Assembly (NCBI RefSeq): GCF_947242115.1
Contig: NC_074717.1
Coordinates: 36,755,201 to 36,819,200, forward strand
Origin: Biomphalaria glabrata
Taxonomy: Eukaryota; Mollusca; Gastropoda; Planorbidae
Reading direction: 5' to 3'
Length of the DNA: 64,000 nt
The notes under the pieces were generated by a model. It was not told the DNA's origin, did not search any database, and saw only the letters and a program-made list of their open reading frames with translations. Numbering within the stretch: position 1 is the first letter of the stretch; each line of letters starts with the position of its first letter. Made by a program: the position numbers and the translations under genes. Shown one piece after another: positions 36,046-47,700 of this stretch.

Positions 36046-37955
36046 TCATGAGGCGATGATTCATTCATGATGTCATCAAACTTGTATTTCTTAATCAATA
36101 AGTTAGTACAATCTAAGACGACAACTTTTTTAATAAGGGCTGGTAAAATTATTGGCGTTCTATTACAAAGCTTTCACGTTGAATGGAAACTTTTTCTTCT
36201 TGCAAATTTTAAGCTATTCAACATATCTAGATTATGTAGCAATCTTACTAGATCTAGAATGTAGTTGTCGGCCCTTAGGCATTTAACCCTTGAGATGGTC
36301 AGGAGGGTGCGGACAGTGGGGCGATGTCCAGTTGTAAGAGAAACTACATAATTGTTTAAATGAATTTATGAATAAGTAATTATTTTAAATATGTTCTCGT
36401 CACCTATCCATTATTATCTATTGAATCGCCGGGGTACCACACATGATCTGTCGACCATCTTTTGCCTTGGATAGAATTTCTTTCAATGACAGACTTGTTT
36501 ATTTGTTCCCAGGCTTTATATTGTTTATTATGGCCGGAACACCCATTGGAATCACGGGTTCAGTAGGTTATTTGATATTACATACTGGCGGAAAATGTGA
36601 TGACCCTCATTACCTGATGCCCCGTGCTAGGCACGCCTCTGGTGCACAAATAGACTCATATAGATCTCATAGAATCTATAGGCCTATCGATATTGTTAGT
36701 AGCGTGGATCTCAGATGGGAATGTAGGCTCACATCTTATGTGATATGACAGATGAAGAAGTTAGGTATATAAGCTACAGTCTCGTTTAGAATCTGCTAGT
36801 GTTTCAAGGGTTGATGGATGAGATATATTAAAACTGCCGGTAGCACAAAAGCAGGACAGTTGGAATAAAATTGTTGTAGTCCGAAGATTTAGATTTTTTA
36901 ATTAGAGACTCGATTGTCGGATTGATCAAGTAGTGCTTTTACTTATATCTCGATTGAAAAATGTTATACTAATTCTCATCAGTCTACAGGCCTTTTAATG
37001 ATATTTCGAGATGCTCTGCTTTCCAATCTTCGATTTTTTTTTCAATGTACAAAGTTAATGGTTCTAAATTGACCCAGTCCTAAATTGCCACCGCATAAAC
37101 ATGACTGACACACATGATGAAATGCACACAGAATAAAAGAAAATGTGTCTGCTTTACACATTATGAAATGCGACCATTTCAAAGAACTGTAGATCTTGAA
37201 GATAGTCGACACACCATGCTACAGTTGATAGATAGGCTACCTAAGCATCAACTTCGCCGGCACAAAGGTTAGGCCAACCTTCGTCTCGCTACGTCTAAAG
37301 GGTGCCTATCTTTTAAATTGTTCTACCAAATACTCACCTTACTCAGACAGAAAAAAATAATCTTCAAATGGTCTTAAGCCACCCCTGGCGAATTGTCATT
37401 TTGACTCTCAAGGCCAAGGGGTCGTGACCCAAAGGTTGACACCCACAGTTCTATTTACATAACTGCATCAGAGATTTCGCAACAACAGAAATAAATAAAA
37501 AAGGGGGGGGGGGCGAATCAGAAGATGATAAACTAACGAATAGAGAATTAACTTGACTTCTCCAGAACACTTAGCGTTGTGTTTTGTTAAGAAAATATGT
37601 ACTTTTAGGACATATCCATACAGTATACCCTTCAGTGACCTATAAAGTGTCTGGATGGTGGTATGTTTGTGTCTGAGTTTGTGTGGTGGGAAGGGCCGAA
37701 GGGGGGAGGCTAATAAAAAGAAAACAATATTGTGCAGTTTCTAAATCAACCAACTGCTGTCACCATTTATTTACAGACGGATCAATGCAGTGGTTCATAT
37801 ACTACCACACATGAGGACAGTAGGTTTCACCAGTTTTATGATCTCAAACTTGCTTGGAGTCTGATTAACTTCTGAAAGAAAAAAGCACATTGGACAACTA
37901 GTTGAAAGTGACCTGTTTCCGTACTTACCAATTAACGACCCTCCCTTCGCAAAAC
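36046..37955. other. Intergenic, no gene seen
   Basis: No supportable coding exon. The frame at 36443-36748 (plus, 101 codons) matches nothing I recognise. A G-tract occurs near 37503. Confidence 0.4.
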
Positions 37956-37956
37956 A

Positions 37957-38228
37957 TGTCAGATATCAACACGAAAGATGTCAACACTCAGATATCAAAC
38001 ATGTCAGATGTCAATACATGTCAGCTATACAAATAAGTCAGATATTAACTTCTCTGATCTAATACAGATAAGATGTCAACATGATAGGCCTATATTTAAA
38101 TATGTCAGATATTAGCTTCTCCGATCTAATACAAGTAAGATGTCAAGATGTCAGATATCTAAATATGTCAGATATTAACTACTCGGATATAGTATTGGTC
38201 AGATATCAACATGTCAGATATCTAAATG
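37957..38228 (+). repeat. Degenerate tandem repeat rich in GTCAGATAT
   Basis: At least a dozen copies of ATGTCAGATAT and variants. A larger unit of about 63 bp is visible from 38098, repeating at 38161. Below it are shorter, more diverged units of roughly 15-30 bases. Confidence 0.8.
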
Positions 38229-39285
38229 GACTAAATTCCTATAACCCGGACTTAAGGGTCACTGTCCCCAAGGTTAGATTTACTTATAGGTAACACAAGC
38301 TATAAGCGCCCCCAAGAAATATTTAACAATGACAAATATATTCTCTGGACTGGGCACCAAAAACAAATCCCAAATATCTCAAACAGCTTTCAATCTTTTC
38401 AATTCTAATTACGGCACTGACTGTTCCTAAGATATTCAAACTAGAGACGCTCTTTTTTTTTTGTCAGTTAATCGGCTTTACAACCAACTCGTTAATACCC
38501 AACAAAACAGAATGTCATTACCAACAACGCATTAAAAATAATTATGAATTTAAAAACTATTTACTAAAATGTTATCGACTAGTGGTTACGGTCTGAGAAT
38601 GTGAGGACCATCTTGGAAAATTAAAAACTTGCAACAGACGCAGGCTGTTATGCCCATTGTTTCGGTTTAATCCACTGTTGCGTTGATACAAAGAAGTAAT
38701 TATATTTTTTTATTGAACTCTATATTTGTGATTATTAGCTCAGCGATTTACATTTTGTTTTCAGTTCTCTGTAGAAGATTATAGATCTACAAGGCTTTGT
38801 GACACAATCCTTATGGCAGTTCAATATATATGTCAGTTTAATGTAGGGCCTATATATGTCGTCTAGTAGTAGGCCTACCAGTGCTCTTGTTGAATCTAGT
38901 TGTTAAATTAGTGGAATCACCCATAAAAAGGATCTCTCATAGACACACCGTCAACACAGTTACACGTTATAATAAAGCCACCCACCCTTTTTTTCCCAAT
39001 ATTTATCCTCCCCCATTTTGTATAATTATATAAACAAAACATTTACAAGGGAGGTAATTACACGTTTTTCTAAAAGGTAATATTTTTCAAAAATTATCTC
39101 CCATATTCAATTACTATAATAACAGGATTGTATTTAGTCTTTCAATCCCATGATATCACTTTGTTATCCTTGGCTGAGCATTAAACTCAGCTACACGGAT
39201 TTTTCATAATGGTCGAGTGTTTTTATTTCTTTTTCATGTTACGTAACACAATGGAAAAATTTATTTTGCGTCTTAAAAGACAATA
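38229..39285. other. Intergenic, nothing recognised
   Basis: AT-rich sequence without coding exons or clear repeats that I can name. Confidence 0.4.
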
Positions 39286-39465
39286 GATAGACGCATGGGC
39301 GTAGCCAGGGGGGGGGGGGGTTCTTGGGGTTCAACCCCCCCCCTCCGAAATGAAACCCCCCCCCCCTGGGGAGTCGGAATTTAGTGACTGATTTTTTGTT
39401 TTGATTTTGTTTATTTTAGGTGAGATTTTAATACTAAACCATCACTTGCCCTAGCACAACCAAAG

Positions 39466-39650
39466 GGGTTTTGAGTTTAAAACCCCCTACCAGGGGGGTT
39501 CGAGTTTAAAAACCCCTACCAGGGGGGTTCGAGTTTAAAACCCCTACCAGAGCGGTTCGAGTTTAAAAACCCCTACTAGGGGTTTTGAGTTTAAAACCCC
39601 CTACCAGGGATTTTGAGTTTTAAACCCCCTACCTGGGTTTTTTGCATTTA
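39466..39650 (+). repeat. Hairpin-forming minisatellite in transposon A
   Basis: About six units of about 30 bp built on GGGGTTTTGAGTTTAAAA followed by CCCC and TACCAGG. Each unit is a near-perfect 8-bp inverted repeat with a 6-base loop. Confidence 0.85.
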
Positions 39651-40459
39651 ACTCATCCTCTTCTATAAAACAAAACAAAAAAAAAATGCAAAAGAAAATC
39701 CCCTAATTCCAAGAGCACAGTTAAGGAAGATTTTGATTTTAAAACCCCGTCCAAAATTTACGATAAACCCCCTCTTTAATATAAAAAAAAGCTAATTACG
39801 CACTCAAAATGTTATGAGAGTAGCTAAATGGGTTTTGACTCAGTTTTGAAGTGGGGTTTGAAGGTAAAAAATACCTCTTTTTTTTAATAATAAAAAAAAA
39901 AGCAAATTATACACTAAAAATGTTATGAGTGTAGTCTATGGGTTTTGAGTTTTAACTCCCCTCCAGTTTAGTTTGAAGCTAAAAAGTACCTCTTCAATAT
40001 AAATAAAAGAAAATTACTCACTCTAAAATCTATGAGCGTAGTCAAAGGGGTTTTGAGTTTAAACCCCCCGCCATCTTCAGTGTAAGAAAAAAAAAGCAAA
40101 TTACGCACTCAAAATGCTATGAGCGTTGTCGAAAGGGGTTTTGAGTTTAAACCCCCATTCAGAGGGGTTTGGTGCTAAAAATACATCTTCAATATAAAAA
40201 AAAGCAAATTACACACTAAAATTATTTGAGCGTAGCCAATCCAATCGGGGGTTTTGAGTTTCTTCTACACATGGCTTTTTTTTTTAAAGTTTAAAACCCC
40301 TCCAGATGGTTTTGAGTCTACAGAGCATTTTGAGGTGGAAAACCCCCAACAGAAGATTTTGACGATAAAACTTCTCTTTTCGATATAAAATCTAAAGCAA
40401 ACTACAGTCACTTAATTTCAAGAGCGTATTCAAGAGAGGTTACACATTTTTACCAGTGG

Positions 40460-40840
40460 CAGGGCTCCATTAATAAACTGCAGTGAATAGTCATCTACCG
40501 AAATCGAAAAACACTAAATATAGCTCAACAAAGATGGCTAAGACAGATTTCAGGAGTCAGTTATAGAGATCGGATCTAAATCAAGGAAATCCTATGCCGA
40601 AAGGGAGTCGACCCCTTAGTAAGATTGTGAGAGAACGACGCATGAGGTTTGCGGGACATGTTCTCCGACAAAATGAATTACGCATAAGAAGAGTTGCAAT
40701 GATATCCTAGTACAACTTGACGCCACTCATTCATGGAGGTCATCATGGTAGGTGGGAAGAGGCTTCAGACATTACCAGTGACAGATTTTTATGGAAACTG
40801 CTTGACGTCAAATGGTCCGAACGGCGTGGGAGGGTCTAAG
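40460..40840 (+). mobile_element. LINE C-terminal fragment captured inside transposon A
   Basis: Reads INKLQ, IAQQRWLRQISGVSYRDR, a short frame break, RERRMRFAGHVLRQNE, RIRRVAM, HGRWEEASDITSDRF and SERRGRV-stop. RRxRFxGHVLR and the terminal RRGR belong to the region after the reverse transcriptase of many non-LTR retrotransposons. It contains stops and is not functional. The same fragment is in copy 2 of the transposon (about 53860-54230, minus strand), so capture preceded their separation. Confidence 0.82.
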
Positions 40841-41528
40841 TCAGTAAGAATAGCACATTAGGTTTTTGAAATAAAACTTTTTAATAGCATTAAAATGGAC
40901 AACCTCAGAATATGCATTTTGTTGGCTTTCAATACCAGAAATAGTGCTTGGCGGCGGGGCTTCGCCCCGCGCTGGGGAGCTACTGGCGCTCCCCCAGACC
41001 CCCTTGCTAGTAATGGCGGGGAGTCCACAATTTTATGGAAACAGCTTGATGGCAAATGCGCCGAACGACGAGGGAGGGTCTAAGTCAGTAAGAATAGCAC
41101 ATTAAGTTTTTGAAATAGAACTTTTTAATAGCAGGAAAATGCACTGTAGATACATCAGAATATGCATTTTGTTGGTTTTCAATATCAAAAATAGTGCTTG
41201 GCGGCGGTGCTTCGCCTCGCGCTGGGGGAGCTCCTAGTGCTCCCCCAGACCCCTTTGCTAGTAATGTCGGGGAATATACAATTTTTTCACTAACTCTTGG
41301 AAGAACCTATTCTAGGGCACAATAAACGTCTTCCGAAAGAATGAAGGGTCAGAATGTAATAAAGATTATGTACACACACACACACACACACACATAAATA
41401 CATATAATTTTTTTTCGCCCGGGGGGGGGGGGGGTCGGGGGGGGGGGGGAGAAAAAAAATTCACCCCTGCCAACCCCCCCCCCCCCCAAAAAAAAAAAAA
41501 AAATCCTGGCTACGCCCATGGATAGACG

Positions 41529-42270
41529 TGTACTATTACATAAAAATAAAAAAAAAATCATAGTATAGTTCTCCATTTTTAAAAACATTTTTAATTTTTT
41601 GAAGCGTAATTTTTAAGAAAAAATAAAATTTTAACTGTTTTATACTGTCATAGTTTTAGTAAACTTTTAAAATTTATTTACAGGCTAACAAAGAGTTTGT
41701 GAAAGAGGCGTCAAAAAATATTTTTTCTTAAAAAAAAAACCAATTGAAGATTGATAAAATGTTAAAGGGACAAAAAGGTTTCGTTTAATTCGAACTGCTT
41801 TCATGAACTGTACAGTATTAGTTTTAATTTGAACCGACGTCTAAAAAGCTGAATCAGCTTTTAAAAAGTATTATGTGTAGGAGAAGTGTGAGCAGACGAC
41901 TTGCACTTGAGCAGGTTATTTTGTTCTGGAAAAGAAAAAGTAAATCTCAAAGAAATCTCTAGCCACAGATGGCTAGTCTTATGATATTGATGAGGGATTA
42001 AAACAGAGTTTCTGATCAGACACGCAGACCTTATCAAGCTGGGCATGGGTATAATCTCCAACGCAAACTTTCACAACCCTAAACAAATCTGATCAGAAAT
42101 GCGCACAAATAATGCTTCGTTTATTCTTGTCTGCAGCTAGCACAATCAATTTTATTTGGAGATTATCGCGATTAGGGGCTGTAGTTAGCTCATGGTTCGC
42201 TGTGGAGGGATTTGTTCAGAGGCGACCTAGGCTTAGAGGCATAGTGAAAACCTGTTGCTTCCATTTTCTC
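41529..42270. other. Intergenic, nothing recognised
   Basis: AT-rich spacer with no supportable exon. Confidence 0.4.
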
Positions 42271-42277
42271 CACATCG

Positions 42278-42446
42278 ATAGAAGATAGATAAAAGATATA
42301 TAATAAAAGATAGATAGAAGATAGATAATAAAAGATAGGTAGAAGATAGATAATAAAAGATAGATAGAAGATAGATAATAAAAGATAGATAGAAGATAGA
42401 TAATAAAAGATAGGTAGAAGATAGACAATAAAAGATAGATAGAAGA
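42278..42446 (+). repeat. GATA-rich tandem repeat, 25-bp unit
   Basis: Units of about 25 bp containing AGATAGATAGAAGATAGATA and AATAAA, about six in a row, with AGGTAG variants in alternate units. Confidence 0.85.
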
Positions 42447-42505
42447 TCATAAAAAGGTAAAATAAAAAAAAATAGTGTTTTTATTTAAACAAAGTTTATA
42501 CTGTG

Positions 42506-42756
42506 TCAGCGAGGTGGTTAGTGGTAAAGCGATTGGCTTCCGAACCGGAGGTCCAGGGTTCGAATCATGGTGAAGTCTGAGATTTTTAATTTCTAGATCT
42601 TTAGGGCGCCTCTAAGTCCACCCAAATGGGTACCAGACAGTTGGGAAAAGGTAAAGGTGGTTGGTCGTTGTGATGGCCACATGACACCCTCGTTAACCGT
42701 GGGCCACAGAAACATATAACCTTTACATCGCAAGGTCTGAAAGAGGATCCTTACTT
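42506..42756 (+). mobile_element. tRNA-derived SINE, near full length
   Basis: A box region AGCGAGGTGGTTAGTGGTAA, intact B box GGTTCGAATC, then GGTGAAGTCTGAGATTTTTA, TTTAGGGCGCC, GGCCACATGACACC and ATCGCAAGGTCTGAAAG. It has the most intact B box of the copies in this window. Confidence 0.9.
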
Positions 42757-42984
42757 GACTTCTTTATATTAAGTAAAATTACACAATTTCGAATCAATCA
42801 TGTAATTAATTAGTAGATCTAGAGTATTCTAGACTAACAATTTGTGTGATTGGAAATTTTGTTTAATGCAACTTTCACGCTTAAAGTATGCTCAGTGTTC
42901 TATGGTGCAATCACATTTGTTGATCCATGGGGTGTGGGTGGGGGTGGGGATCTGGGAGAAGGTTTCCGTGCTGCCTTTTCAAAA

Positions 42985-43075
42985 AACATTTTAGAAGTCT
43001 GAATTCGAACTCGGGCCTCCACGATGGCAGGCCGACTTGTTAGCCACTGAGCAATCCAAGTACTTATAAAAGCAG
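42985..43075 (-). mobile_element. tRNA-like SINE head, second family
   Basis: On the minus strand: ATTGCTCAGTGGCTAACAAG (A-box region), then GAGTTCGAATTC (B box) after a suitable distance. The body differs from the main SINE family here. No acceptor stem or intact cloverleaf was found, so it is not a working tRNA gene. Confidence 0.55.
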
Positions 43076-43983
43076 AAGTTTGTATAGTATAATGTTTATT
43101 TTAAATTGATAAAGAACAAACTCATTCTCTATACAAGGCTTATCTCCCCTTAGTTTAGTAAGCCCTGCTGTCTCTATATAAAACAAAAATAATTAATTAA
43201 TTGGTTATTTCTTTCATTCATTTATGTGTTATCATCGACAATGATTCAAGATACAAAGTTCCACTTGATCCCAGAAAGGAAAGTGGAAGAAATGGCGTGT
43301 ACAAGATTCCACCCAGGCATAAGAGGTGACACATAGCCTACGCTTAGCAAACAGTGGGACTTCACGTTTTTTAACAGTGGGACTTCACAATGCTTGATCC
43401 CTCGACATTTCGATGGATTATTTGTTTTATAATTGTATTTAGTGTAATTAGAGTACAGTCTACAGTACCTATGTTCATGTAACGTAAAAACGAGGCTAGG
43501 GAGTGTTCATTATATTTTTCTGGGTCGTTTTATCGTGTGTGCATTTTTTTTTTTTTTTTTTTGCGTTTGCGCCTACAGGCCTCTTGTTATTGTTATAGTG
43601 ATAATCTGAATTTCCTTTTAAATGGACCGGTGAAATTATCTTATCTTATCTTATAGTGTATAAATACTAAAACAAATAAACCATTTTGCGGATTTCGGTT
43701 ATCCCGGGTGGTTCTGTAAACGCAACTTCCTCGATAAACGAGGGATCACTTTTACAGTGATGTTTCCACGCTTTCCTCCCTTTAAAACATAGCGGGACCC
43801 CGAAATAGACCATAGAAATATAAATAAATCAATAGGCCAATTTGTCTAACTGAGAAAATGAAAATCAATTATTTTCATTGATAAAACAATGTAGCTATTG
43901 TCTACCCATTAAAAAAACAAACTAGCAGAGTATTTGTTACAGACACTGGTTACAAATTGTTCTTGCAAACTATGTATACATAT
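43076..43983. other. Intergenic with T-run and ATCTT repeat
   Basis: Contains a T-run near 43547-43562 and a short TTATC repeat (ATTATCTTATCTTATCTTA) near 43636, which could be the tail of an unidentified retroposon. No gene seen. Confidence 0.35.
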
Positions 43984-44437
43984 TGTTGCAACTTTAGGTT
44001 AGGCACTCAACGAATAGGCATGCAACTCAACACAGTTTAATTAACAGGAAACAAATAGTTGTGTTTATTCACTAGGGTAAACACATAACATCCTTCAGCT
44101 TCCTCAGAGTCTTACTACTAAGTATACCAGTCCTTTGCTACTTAACCCGAATGAGGACCAACGACAGCCTTCCCCGCTTCGCTCCAGGTCCCTACTACAA
44201 CCTTCAGGCAGCACAAAAGTTGGCCTCTTAGTTTCCCAAACAGTCAGACTCTTCACAATCCCTGATGCACTGTTCTTCTCTCCATTCTAGTGTCTTCCTG
44301 TTTTCGTTCACTAGTGCGCTAGTGCGCACCACAATCCCTGATGCACTGTTCTTCTCTCCATTCTAGTGTCTTCCTGTTTACGTTCGCTAGTTCGCTAGTG
44401 CGCACCTCAAGCACTGGTGCAATGCAGGGTTACAACA
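43984..44437. repeat. Candidate solo LTR
   Basis: Starts TGTTGCAACT and ends GGTTACAACA, with TG...CA ends that pair imperfectly and ATAT on both sides, a possible 4-bp target duplication. Length 454 bp suits an LTR. The flanking ATAT is low complexity, so support is moderate. An internal 76-bp tandem duplication (44254-44329 and 44330-44405) is present. Confidence 0.45.
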
Positions 44438-44761
44438 ATATATATTCGCAGAATCAGCAATTTTTTTTTAGAGAATTTCTTTTTGCAATTTTTGCCATTT
44501 GTTTTCTTATTAATTTTTATCGGACCATGACATTTTTTAAAATGGCCGAACTCAAATTTGTTAAAACTATCAACACTTGATATGACTAAATCAGTTTAAT
44601 CGCAAGTGTCCATTTCTTTATTTTGTTCCCATTTTGTTGTTCTGTTTGCCTCAACACAGTTGATGTTTACATAAAATAACCTAGATCTAGTTCCAACTAA
44701 GGGGAAACGAAAAGAAATCAGAAAGATATAAATTTACATGTAGATGGTAAAGACAGTGATG

Positions 44762-47700
44762 TCTACCTGAAATCTTCTTGATGTCCCCTGCAAATCTCCT
44801 TGATGTCCTCTTGAAATCTCCTTGATGTCCTCTTGAAATCTTCTTGATGTCCTCTTGAAATCTTCTTGATGTCCCCTGCAAATCTCCTTGTTGTCCTCTT
44901 GAAATCTTCTTGATGTCCCCTGCAAATCTTCTTGATGTCCTCTTGAAATCTTCTTCTTGTCCTCTTGAAATCTTCTTGATGTCCCCTGCAAATCTTCTTC
45001 TTGTTCTCTTGAAATCTTCTTGATGTCCCCTGCAAATCTTCTTCTTGTCCTCTTGAAATCTTCTTCTTGTCCTCTTGAAATCTTCTTGATGTCCCCTGCA
45101 AATCTTCTTCTTGTCCTCTTGAAATCTTCTTCTTGTCCTCTTGAAATCTTCTTCTTGTCTTCTTGAAATCTTCTTCTTGTCCTCTTGAAATCTTCTTGAT
45201 GTCCCCTGCAAATCTTCTTTTTGTCCTCTTCAAATCTTCTTGATGTCCCCTGCAAATCTTCTTCTTGTCCTCTTGAAATCTTCTTCTTGTCCTCTTGAAA
45301 TCTTCTTGATGTCCCCTGCAAATCTTCTTCTTGTTCTCTTGAAATCTTCTTGATGTCCCCTGCAAATCTTCTTCTTTTCCTCTTGAAATCTTCTTGATGT
45401 CCTCTTGAAATATTCTTGATGTCCTCTTGAAATCTCCTTGATGTCCCCTGCAAATCTACTTGATCTCCTCTTGAAATCTTCTTGATGTCCTCTTGAAATC
45501 TTTTTGATGTCCTCTTAAAATCTTTTTGATGTCCTCTTGAAATCTTCTTGATGTCCTCTTGAAATCTTCTTGATGTCCCCTGCAAATCTTCTTTATGTCC
45601 TCTTGAAATCTTCTTGATGTCCCCTGCAAATCTACTTGATCTCCTCTTGAAATCTTCTTGATGTCCTCTTGAAATCTTTTTGATGTCCTCTTGAAATCTT
45701 TTTGATGTCCCCTGCAAATCTTCTTGATGTCCTCTTGAAATATTCTTGATGTCCTTCTGCAAATCTACTTGATATCCTCTACAAATCTTCTTAATGTCCT
45801 CTTGAAATCTTCTTGATGTCCTCTTGAAATCTTTTTGATGTCCTCTTGAAATCTTTTTGATGTCCCTGCACATCTTCTTGATATCCTCTGCAAATCTTCT
45901 TAATGTCCTCTTGAAATCTCCTTGATGTCCCCTGCAAATCTTCTTGATGTCCCCTGCAAATCTTCTTAATGTCCTCTTGAAATCTCCTTGATGTCCACTG
46001 CAAATCTTCTTTATGTCCTCTTGAAATCTTCTTGATGTCCCCTGCAAATCTTCTTAATGTCCTCTTGAAATCTCCTTGATGTCCCCTGCAAATCTTCTTG
46101 ATATCCTCTTGAAATCTTCTTCTTGTCCTCTTGAAATCTTCGTCTTGTCCTCTTGAAATCTTCTTGATGTCCTCTTGAAATCTTCTTTTTGTCCTCTTGA
46201 AATCTTCTTGATGTCCCTGCACATCTTCTTGATATCCTCTTGAAATCTTCTTCTTGTCCTCTTGAAATCTTCGTCTTGTCCTCTTGAAATCTTCTTGATG
46301 TCCTCTTGAAATCTTCGTCTTGTCCTCTTGAAATCTTCTTCTTGTCCTCTTGAAATCTTCTTGATGTCCCTGCAAATCTTCTTGATGTCCTCTTGAAATC
46401 TTCTTGATGTCCCTGCAAATCTTCTTGATGTCCTCTTGAAATCTTCTTGATGTCCCTACAAATCTTCTTTATGTCCTCTTGAAATCTTCTTGATGTCCCC
46501 ATCAAATCTTCTTTATGTCCTGTTGAAATCTTCTTCTTGTCCTCTTGAAATCTTCTTCTTCTCCTCTTTAAATCTCCTTGATGTCCCTTGCAAATCTTCT
46601 TTATGTCCTCTTGAAATCTTCTTTTTGTCCTCTTGAAATCTTCTTCTTGTCCTCTTGAAATCTCCTGGATGTCCCCTGCAGATCTTCTTTATGTCCTCTT
46701 GAAATCTTCTTCTTGTCCTCTTGAAATCTTCTTCTTCTCCTCTTGAAATCTTCTTGATGTCCCCTGCAAATCTTCTTATGTCCCCTGTAAATTTTCTTTA
46801 TGTCCTCTTGAAATCTTCTTTATGTCCTCTTGAAATCTTCTTGATGTCCTCTTGAAATCTTCTTGATGTCCCCATCAAATCTTCTTTATGTCCTCTTGAA
46901 ATCTTCTTCTTGTCCTCTTGAAATCTTCTTCTTGTTCTCTTCAAATCTTCTTGATGTCCCCTGCAAATCTTCTTCTTGTCCTTTTGAAATCTTTTTCTTG
47001 TCCTCTTGAAATCTTCTTCTTGTCCTCTTGAAATCTTCTTGATGTCCCCTGCAAATCTTCTTTATGTCCTCTTGAAATCTTCTTTATGTCCTCTTGAAAT
47101 CTTCTTGATGTCCCCTGCAAATCTTCTTTATGTCCTCTTGAAATCTTCTTTATGTTCTCTTGAAATCTTCTTCTTGTCCTCTTGAAATCTTCTTTATGTC
47201 CTCTTGAAATCTCCTTGATGTCCCCTGCAAATCTTCTTTATGTCCTCTTGAAATCTTCTTGATGTCCCCTGCAAATCTTTTTCTTGTCCTCTTGAAATCT
47301 TCTTCTTGTCCTCTTGAAATCTTCTTGATGTCCCCTGCAAATCTTCTTCTTGTCTTCTTGAAATCTTGTTCTTGTCCTCTTGAAATCTTCTTGATGTCCC
47401 CTGCAAATCTTCTTCTTGTCCTCTTGAAATCTTCTTCTTGTCCTCTTGAAATCTTATTGATGTTCCCTGCAAATCTTCTTCTTGTTCTCTTGAAATCTTC
47501 TTGATGTCCCCTGCAAATCTTCTTCTTGTCCTCTTGAAATCTTCTTCTTGTCCTCTTGAAATCTTCTTGATGTCCCCTGCAAATCTTCTTCTTGTCCTCT
47601 TGAAATCTTCTTCTTGTCTTCTTGAAATCTTCTTCTTGTCCTCTTGAAATCTTCTTGATGTCCCCTGCAAATCTTCTTCTTGTTATCTTGAAATCTTCTT

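Larger units (their letters stand above)
39294..41520 (+). mobile_element. hAT-like non-autonomous transposon (family A), copy 1, 2227 bp
   Basis: The ends are perfect 16-bp inverted repeats, CATGGGCGTAGCCAGG and CCTGGCTACGCCCATG, flanked by an exact 8-bp direct repeat GATAGACG (39286-39293 and 41521-41528). This fits hAT-type insertion. Both ends continue into long G or C tracts. The interior has, in order: a GGGGTTTT...AAAACCCC minisatellite (39466-39650), five units of roughly 90-110 bp with GAGCGTAGTC-like cores (39810-40260), a captured LINE tail (about 40460-40840), two tandem units of about 260 bp with GC hairpins (40770-41290), and a CA run. There is no transposase frame. Confidence 0.92.

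Noticed and set aside
36443-36748. 101-codon plus-strand frame
   Set aside because: Resembles no known protein and has no flanking exons; a frame of this length is expected by chance here.
40858-41083. Short frames in transposon A as genes
   Set aside because: They cross the GC hairpin unit and recur in every unit on either strand, so they are by-products of the repeat.
42985-43075. Functional tRNA gene on the minus strand
   Set aside because: A and B boxes are present, but I cannot fold an intact cloverleaf; it is better read as a SINE head.
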